In this document: one piece after another, positions 58,983-64,000 of the stretch | How the letters are laid out: each line of letters begins with the position of its first letter | Position numbering within the stretch: the first letter of the stretch is position 1 | Source: Chlorobaculum parvum NCIB 8327 | GTDB taxonomy: Bacteria; Bacteroidota; Chlorobiia; Chlorobiales; Chlorobiaceae | DNA length: 64,000 nt | NCBI RefSeq assembly: GCF_000020505.1 | Contig: NC_011027.1 | Location: 666,001-730,000, forward strand | Direction of reading: 5' to 3' | Made by a program: the position numbers and the translations under genes | The notes under the pieces: generated by a model | The model's database searches: none | What the model was told of the DNA's origin: nothing | Seen by the model: the letters and a program-made list of their open reading frames with translations, nothing else

Positions 58983-59387
58983 TCAGCTCTGCTCTCGATT
59001 TGGCGGATTCAGGCGCCAGAGGCTCCAGTTCAGGTAGGTTGCCAGAATGCACCAGCAGAAATACGGAACCAGCAGCGCTCCCGCAAGTGGGTTGGTCAGG
59101 AAAAAAAGCAACAGGATGAGGACAAGCGTCACATCCATGAACAGCAGGTCGAGGAGGGCGGCAAGGATTTTCTTCTTGCCGAAAAAGATCGACGTCCACG
59201 AAAATCCTGCCAAAAAGTGAACCACCAGCAGCGGAATCGCCACGGTGAGCCAAGGCTTTGTCGGGGTGCGAAAATAGACGATCAGGGCGGCGGCGATCAG
59301 CGCGTACAAGGTCAACCAGACCGGCCAGAACACCTTTTTCGGCGGCGTGAATTTCGGTTTGACCAGCCCGTCATACCAGCTCTGCAT
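58983..59387 (-). CDS. TspO/MBR-family protein lacking the first membrane helix
   Basis: A 134-aa membrane protein. The family motif WYDGLVKPKFTPPKKVF stands at residues 4-20, then four spans follow (about 19-39, 46-69, 73-98, 101-124) with the closing YLNWSLWRLN. Ordinary TspO has one more helix before WYxxLxKP; here the in-frame upstream codons reach a stop without another ATG. TspO proteins bind porphyrins and respond to oxygen or light in phototrophs. Role here is inferred. Confidence 0.82.
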   Translation of the reverse strand: MQSWYDGLVKPKFTPPKKVFWPVWLTLYALIAAALIVYFRTPTKPWLTVAIPLLVVHFLAGFSWTSIFFGKKKILAALLDLLFMDVTLVLILLLFFLTNPLAGALLVPYFCWCILATYLNWSLWRLNPPNREQS

Positions 59388-59453
59388 GTTTCCCTCCCTT
59401 TTCCCGCAACAATGCCATGCAGCCGCAAATGGTTCCGAAGCATGTAGTTGCCG

Positions 59454-59765
59454 TCAGGGGTTGAAGGTGATCTGCAGGTTGTTGTCTTCAGCCTCCGTCA
59501 TGGTGTAGGTGCCTTTTCTGCGGATGTTCAGACCCTTTTGAGCAGCCTCGGGAATCATGCGTCCCGCAATTTCATCGGCCTCCGCAGTTTCGCACTCGGT
59601 GTTGAAGAAGAGGTCGAGTGCATTGGGATCAGTCGCGTCGAACTGCAAGAGGAAGTCGTTGTGATTGATGAAGACCAGGTCTTCATAAGCGTAGGTGACC
59701 TCGTGGCCGAGAGTCTCGATCAGCGTCATAACGTCTCCCAGCGGGCGTAACGGGGCTTGTTCCAT
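59454..59765 (-). CDS. hypothetical protein
   Basis: A 103-aa acidic soluble protein (MEQAPLRPLGDVMTLIETLG to NNLQITFNP). It has no signal or membrane span and two cysteine-free halves apart from one Cys (NTECETAEAD). I know no family; its small beta-alpha pattern (YEDLVFINHNDFLLQFDAT) could be a binding or adaptor fold. It is read in line with tspO. Confidence 0.7.
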   Translation of the reverse strand: MEQAPLRPLGDVMTLIETLGHEVTYAYEDLVFINHNDFLLQFDATDPNALDLFFNTECETAEADEIAGRMIPEAAQKGLNIRRKGTYTMTEAEDNNLQITFNP

Positions 59766-59912
59766 GGTTATCAGAGGTTCGGTTTTTGTTTGCTCCAGTT
59801 GCGTATTCTAACGCAGAAGTTGTTATATTTGTTTAATAAATAAGATATTATTTATTTTTTGCCTAAAAAAATAAGTCAATTATTTACAATAATGTAGGAA
59901 AAAGGGGGTTTT

Positions 59913-60170
59913 ATGGCCGGTAGTGCATTTGAAACATGGGAAAAGGTGCTCGAATATGCGTCGGTGCCTCTGCACGGAACCATGTCGAGGAAAATCAGGA
60001 AAGGGGTGAAGTTGCAGATTAACGAAGGTACGGTCTATGAAAATGCCGTGCTGTTCATCAGCGATCTTTTCCTTCGCGTGACCGAGGATTCAGCGAAAAC
60101 GTCGGTCAACACCTACTACAATATCGATTCGATTGCGAGCATCAGAACCTACAGCACCAAGGAAGCCTGA
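59913..60170 (+). CDS. hypothetical protein
   Basis: An 85-aa soluble protein with a strong purine-rich binding site (AAAAAGGGGG) ahead of the ATG. The sequence (KIRKGVKLQINEGTVYENAVLFISDLFLRV, split here as KIRKGVKLQINEG and ENAVLFISDLFLRV) suggests a small beta-barrel. No family recognised. It is divergent from the 103-aa gene across an AT-rich 147-base gap and ends at a 16-bp stem terminator. Confidence 0.7.
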   Translation: MAGSAFETWEKVLEYASVPLHGTMSRKIRKGVKLQINEGTVYENAVLFISDLFLRVTEDSAKTSVNTYYNIDSIASIRTYSTKEA

Positions 60171-60180
60171 GGTTTTAATC

Positions 60181-60223
60181 CTTACAGGACTTATAGGTCG
60201 TCCAAGACTATAAGTCCTGTAAG
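60181..60223. terminator. bidirectional 16-bp stem terminator
   Basis: CTTACAGGACTTATAG (60181-60196) is perfectly complementary to 60208-60223 over an 11-base loop. It separates the converging 85-aa gene and the sulP gene. Its CCTGTAAG arm looks like a dispersed-repeat unit. Confidence 0.75.
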
Positions 60224-60240
60224 AAATGATCTTTCCAGCC

Positions 60241-61965
60241 TTATTTTTTCTTTTCCCGTTCCACGCTTGCTACGAACTCTTTTGGGCGTCCTTCGGCGGG
60301 TAGGCCGAGGATAGCTCTGGCGTGGTCAAGAGCGTCGTCGATGTTGCCGAAGATGTTCTCCTCGCCAATTTCGTCCGCCAGGCCGTACTGCTGCATCGCG
60401 AAGAGCGGTTGCACGTGAACGCCGGAGAGGATGAGTTTCGTGTCCGATTTCCGGCAATCGTTGACCAGCTCTTTGAGCATGTTCAGGCCGGTGGCGTCGA
60501 TGCTCAGCACCTTGCGCATGCGGATGATGCGGATTGCCGGCGGTTTTCCGATGACGTGCATGGCATCCTTGAATTTCGAGGCCGCGCCGAAAAAGAACGG
60601 GCCGCTGATTTCGAACACATCGACGCCGTCCGGAATGGTTCTGGTGATGATGGTGTTCGGGTCAGCCTCCTCCTCGACATCCTTCAGTTCGCCGGTGATG
60701 ACGCCGACGTTGGTGAGGTTTGCCATCCGGTTCATGAACAAAATGACCGAAAGCAGCATGCCGATTTCGATGGCTATGGTCAGGTCGAAAATCACCGTCA
60801 GGAAAAAGGTGGTCAGCAGCACGGCCACGTCACTTTTCGGACTTTTGAGCAGTTGACGGAAAATGTGCTGCTCGCTCATGTTCCACGCCACCACAATCAG
60901 GATTGCGGCCAAGGTTGGCATCGGAATCAGCTTGGCCCAGGAGCCGAACACCAGCATGATCGCCAGTAGCGTGATGGCGTGCACGATGCCTGCAATCGGT
61001 GTGCGGCCGCCGTTTTTGATGTTGGTTGCCGTCCGGGCGATGGCTCCGGTGACGGGAATGCCTCCGAAGAGCGGTGAGACGATGTTGGCCACGCCTTGGG
61101 CAACGAGCTCCATGTTCGATTTGTGCCTTCCACCAATCATCCCATCGGCTACAACGGCCGAAAGCAGCGCTTCGATCGCGCCCAGCATGGCGATGGTTGT
61201 GGCGGGCATGATGAGATGCCGGATCGTGCCGAGGTCAAGCGACGGTACGGACGGGGCAGGAATCGAGGCTGAAATATCGCCGAAGCGCGTTTCGATGGTA
61301 TCGACATCGAGATGCAGCATTCTGACAGCCACGGTGGTGACGATGAGCGCAATCAGTGGGCCGGGGATTTTTGTCGAAACCTTCGGCCAGAAGATGATGA
61401 TGAAGAGCGCCGTCAGGCCGATTGCCAGTGTTTCGGGGCTGACGGTCGGCAGTGCGGTAAAGTAGGCGGCCCATTTGTCGATGAAGTGCGCCGGAACCGA
61501 AGCCATCTGCAGGCCGAGAAAATCCTTCACCTCGCTGGAGAAGATGATGACCGCAATGCCGCTGGTGAAGCCGACCACCACCGGGTATGGGATGAACTTG
61601 ATGAGCGAGCCGAGCTGCGACAGCCCCATGATGATGAGAATCACACCGGCCATGAAGGTTGCGATCATCAGGCCGTTCAGGCCGTACTGCTGCACGATGC
61701 CGTACAGGATGACGATGAAAGCGCCGGTCGGCCCACCGATCTGCACGCGGCTGCCGCCCAGGAACGAGATGAGGAATCCGCCGATAACGGCGCTGATGAG
61801 CCCTTTTTCAGGCGAGACGCCCGAGGCGATGGCGAACGCGATGGCAAGCGGCAGGGCCACGATGCCGACAAGAATTCCGGAAACGATGTCCCGGCCGAGC
61901 TGCTCTTTGGTCAGCTCTGGAAGAACAGTGATAAGCTTGGGTTTGAACATTGCAGAGATTGACAT
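60241..61965 (-). CDS. SulP-family anion transporter
   Basis: A 574-aa protein with 10-14 membrane spans across residues 20-430 and a C-terminal STAS domain (about 445-560, [33 protein letters not shown]). The SulP signature region PxxGLxxA is present near the N-terminus as [17 protein letters not shown]. SulP members carry sulfate, bicarbonate or other anions; specificity cannot be read here. In a green sulfur bacterium sulfate assimilation is unlikely, so bicarbonate or another anion is plausible. Confidence 0.9.
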   Translation of the reverse strand: MSISAMFKPKLITVLPELTKEQLGRDIVSGILVGIVALPLAIAFAIASGVSPEKGLISAVIGGFLISFLGGSRVQIGGPTGAFIVILYGIVQQYGLNGLMIATFMAGVILIIMGLSQLGSLIKFIPYPVVVGFTSGIAVIIFSSEVKDFLGLQMASVPAHFIDKWAAYFTALPTVSPETLAIGLTALFIIIFWPKVSTKIPGPLIALIVTTVAVRMLHLDVDTIETRFGDISASIPAPSVPSLDLGTIRHLIMPATTIAMLGAIEALLSAVVADGMIGGRHKSNMELVAQGVANIVSPLFGGIPVTGAIARTATNIKNGGRTPIAGIVHAITLLAIMLVFGSWAKLIPMPTLAAILIVVAWNMSEQHIFRQLLKSPKSDVAVLLTTFFLTVIFDLTIAIEIGMLLSVILFMNRMANLTNVGVITGELKDVEEEADPNTIITRTIPDGVDVFEISGPFFFGAASKFKDAMHVIGKPPAIRIIRMRKVLSIDATGLNMLKELVNDCRKSDTKLILSGVHVQPLFAMQQYGLADEIGEENIFGNIDDALDHARAILGLPAEGRPKEFVASVEREKKK

Positions 61966-62152
61966 GCGGGAACCGCAAAAAAGTTATTGCGCGTCTCGAT
62001 TGCTGCGTTGGATGGTGCTCGAAATCCTCACGTACTTCTCAGTCCGCTTCAGCTTCTTCGCTCCATCCGCCTTGCTCTCAAGTCACTTATGGCTCTTGTT
62101 AGTGGCTCCCATGTGAAGGAACGGCAGCTCTCTGCCCAGGCTTTTGTAAGGC
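61966..62152. other. gap upstream of sulP
   Basis: Holds the sulP promoter region; GC-rich, no recognised gene. A short minus-strand frame (62083-62268) crosses its end and the structured element, with no family features. Confidence 0.4.
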
Positions 62153-62243
62153 GGTTCTGTTGCGCCGGTTATAACGCCGTAAGCCCGGAAGTCCGAGACG
62201 CTCCGGGATGAAAGGGTAATCGTTATGTCGATGCAACAGAGCC
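62153..62243. other. nested inverted-repeat element, possible structured RNA
   Basis: Three nested stems: an outer 11-bp stem GGTTCTGTTGC (62153-62163) with GCAACAGAGCC (62233-62243), one G-U; a middle stem ATAACG (62171-62176) with CGTTAT (62221-62226); an inner stem CCCGGA (62184-62189) with TCCGGG (62202-62207). The strand is not decided. It could be an RNA gene, a leader switch or a mobile-repeat remnant. Confidence 0.5.
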
Positions 62244-62518
62244 TGCAAAGCCCAGCAGGAACTGTCAACAGTGCTTCAATGTATCATTTTGCCGGAAAAA
62301 TCAACGCCCTTAACCACAAACTCGTCAAGGTATTTGTTCATTTGCCTTTCCGTTGCTAAAATGAAGCCAAGTATCATCCCGTCGTGGTTTGTCAAAGGAT
62401 CATCAGCTACACCGCCTCTGGCTTCAGCCACTTGTTTCCGGGCATCAGTTGAGACTGTTCGGAGGGTATTGCCGTAGAGTTATTTCGTCCTTCTCCAGGT
62501 TTTTGACCAAGGTGCTGC
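62244..62518. other. gap before the CPA2 antiporter
   Basis: About 275 bases with no supported gene. It should hold the antiporter promoter. Confidence 0.4.
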
Positions 62519-64000
62519 ATGCATCACTATGATTTTCTCGGGCAACTGGTACTGATCGGTACCCTTGCCATAGCCACCATTCTGCTGTTCCAGAGGATCC
62601 GCATTCCTCCGGTGATCGGTCTGATTTTCACGGGCATCATGCTCGGCCCTACGGGGTTCGGTGTGGTCAGCGACAGCGGATTGATTTCGATCCTCGCCGA
62701 GCTGGGTGTGGTGCTGCTGCTTTTTACCATCGGGCTGGAGTTTTCGCTCGACGACATGAAGAAGCTCCAGAAGATTGTTTTTGCGGGAGGTCTGGCACAG
62801 GTGATGCTGACCGGGATGATTATAGCCGCGCTGGCTTTCTGGCTGCTGGAGGCGATTGGAAAAAAGATCAGCATCCAAGAGGCGATTGTGCTCGGTTTTT
62901 CCTTTTCGGTAAGCAGTACCGCCTTGTGCCTGAAGATTCTCTCCGACCGCGATGAACTCAGCTTCGAGCACGGCAAGATTGCGCTCGGCATCCTGATTTT
63001 TCAGGACATGGCCATTGTGCCACTCATGATCGGCTTGACGTTTCTGACGCCCGGTAAGGTCATTTCGCCCGAAGCGACCTTTCAGGAGGTGGCGCTGCTG
63101 CTGCTGTTCGCCATCGGTATGTTCGGCGGATTCCGGCTTCTGATGCCGAGGATCGTGCGGATGATTACCGAGCTTCATGCCGGGGAGGTGCTGGTGCTCG
63201 GTGCGCTGGTGCTTTGCTTCGGTGCTGCGTGGCTTGCTTCGCTCATCGGCCTGTCGCTGGCACTCGGCGCGTTCATGGCCGGCATGGTGATTGCCAGCAC
63301 CGACGGAAGCCACCGCATCAGCAGAACCATCGATCCCTTCCGCGAAGCACTGACCAGCATCTTTTTTGTGTCGGTCGGGCTCCTGCTCGATGTGAACATG
63401 ATCGAGCTTCCGTGGCTGATCGGTGTGGCTCTCGTTGTGCTACTCGTCAAAGGCATCGTCATGACGGGCATTTCGATGGCTCTCGGCTTTTCAACGAGGG
63501 TGAGCCTGATGTCGGGCATGGTGCTGGCCCAGATTGGTGAGTTCTCGTTCGTGCTGGCCGGATCGGCAAAGAATACGGGGCTGCTCGACCAGCACATGTT
63601 TCAGTTGATGCTGACCATCATCGTCGTCACCATGATCGTTACGCCTGCGCTGATCTCGGCGGCTCCGGCATTTGCCGCGCAGATGGCTCCTGTGTTCAGG
63701 TTCATGCCGCTGATGCCCGAGCCGAAACCGAAACAGCCGACGCGCACCACGACAAGCTCAATCGCCTGCAAGGGTGAAATTCATGCGGTCATTATCGGCT
63801 ACGGTCTGATCGGCCGGAATGTGGCCGCCGTGATGAACGCCACCAACCTGCTCTACACGGTGCTCGACACCAACCGCAAGGTGGTCAGCACCATGCGCCG
63901 CAAAGGTGAACCGCTTTTTTTCGGCGACTGCACAGAGCGCAAATCGTTGCTTCGTGTCGGTACCGACCACTGTCGCTCCGTGGTGATCTGCATTCCCGAG
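62519..64000 (+). CDS. CPA2 cation/proton antiporter (KefB/KefC type), 3' end outside window
   Basis: An ATG after CCAAGGTG opens a frame that stays open for the last 494 codons. The Na+/H+ exchanger domain has about 12 spans (residues 1-385), including GIMLGPTGFGVV, the family stretch LLLFTIGLEFSLDDMKKL and IGMFGGFRLLMPR. From about residue 419 a TrkA-N domain begins (VIIGYGLIGRNVAAVM), which gates K+ or cation efflux in Kef proteins through NAD(H) or ligand sensing. Later domains are not visible. Confidence 0.92.
   Translation, partial: MHHYDFLGQLVLIGTLAIATILLFQRIRIPPVIGLIFTGIMLGPTGFGVVSDSGLISILAELGVVLLLFTIGLEFSLDDMKKLQKIVFAGGLAQVMLTGMIIAALAFWLLEAIGKKISIQEAIVLGFSFSVSSTALCLKILSDRDELSFEHGKIALGILIFQDMAIVPLMIGLTFLTPGKVISPEATFQEVALLLLFAIGMFGGFRLLMPRIVRMITELHAGEVLVLGALVLCFGAAWLASLIGLSLALGAFMAGMVIASTDGSHRISRTIDPFREALTSIFFVSVGLLLDVNMIELPWLIGVALVVLLVKGIVMTGISMALGFSTRVSLMSGMVLAQIGEFSFVLAGSAKNTGLLDQHMFQLMLTIIVVTMIVTPALISAAPAFAAQMAPVFRFMPLMPEPKPKQPTRTTTSSIACKGEIHAVIIGYGLIGRNVAAVMNATNLLYTVLDTNRKVVSTMRRKGEPLFFGDCTERKSLLRVGTDHCRSVVICIPE

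Noticed and set aside
62480-63313. 277-codon minus-strand frame
   Set aside because: Antisense to the CPA2 antiporter; rich in His/Gln/Arg as such shadows are.

Overview
The window is chromosomal DNA of a green sulfur bacterium (Chlorobiaceae), most probably a Chlorobaculum species. Two tandem chlorosome-envelope ferredoxins (CsmJ- and CsmX-like) sit beside a CrtH-type carotenoid isomerase. The tmRNA encodes the peptide tag ADDYSYAMAA, which I recall from Chlorobaculum tepidum. The short-chain dehydrogenase near 3.4-4.1 kb is a close relative of the C. tepidum sepiapterin reductase, but differs at enough positions (compared from memory) that the strain is probably another Chlorobaculum. Species assignment is inference.

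Layout. 1-5.4 kb: end of metY, metX, then serS, yqeY, the sepiapterin reductase, a cold-shock protein and radC. 5.4-15.1 kb: an eight-gene minus-strand branched-chain amino-acid cluster read ilvD-ilvB-ilvN-ilvC-leuB-leuC-leuD-cimA. Because it ends in citramalate synthase, isoleucine can be made from pyruvate and acetyl-CoA with LeuBCD serving both the isoleucine and leucine branches. 15.8-22.9 kb: a two-domain isoprenoid-alcohol kinase candidate (VTE5-like plus DUF92/VTE6-like), then a complete Tol-Pal system (tolQ, tolR, tolA/tonB, tolB, two pal genes, cpoB). 23-28 kb: a Chlorobi hypothetical, dnaK, a small heat-shock protein, an ArsR-type regulator and an ECF sigma/anti-sigma pair. 28-36 kb: crtH, an alanine-dehydrogenase family gene, csmJ, csmX and mfd.

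36-44 kb: a TIR-domain gene that looks AT-rich and acquired, an orphan oligopeptide-type ABC ATPase, a PhoB/PhoR-type two-component system, an MscS channel, a Nudix hydrolase, Bcp peroxiredoxin and a YqgE/AlgH protein. 44.4-44.8 kb: ssrA (tmRNA) with its own promoter and terminator. 45-54.8 kb: a secreted hypothetical, mutT, recQ, an AT-rich DUF4238 gene, the thiamine-thiazole operon thiS-thiG-thiH-thiF and a cysK/gamma-family PLP enzyme pair. 55-64 kb: a DUF4395 membrane protein, a YgjP-like metalloprotein, a second alanine dehydrogenase, a PPC-domain protein, a short TspO homologue, small hypotheticals, a SulP anion transporter and the first 494 codons of a CPA2 cation/proton antiporter.

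Most of the window is ordinary core genome. The accessory-looking pieces are the TIR gene (36.4 kb), the DUF4238 gene (48.5 kb), a short cysteine-containing ORF (46.3 kb), dispersed hairpin repeats ending in TGCCCCTACA, a set of TTAAC/GTTAA palindromes (55.8-55.9 kb) and a nested fold upstream of the antiporter (62.2 kb). No insertion sequence, CRISPR array, tRNA or rRNA was recognised. I did not find one clear multi-gene novel system. The best single leads are the TIR gene, the nested RNA-like element, the palindrome set and the kinase fusion.
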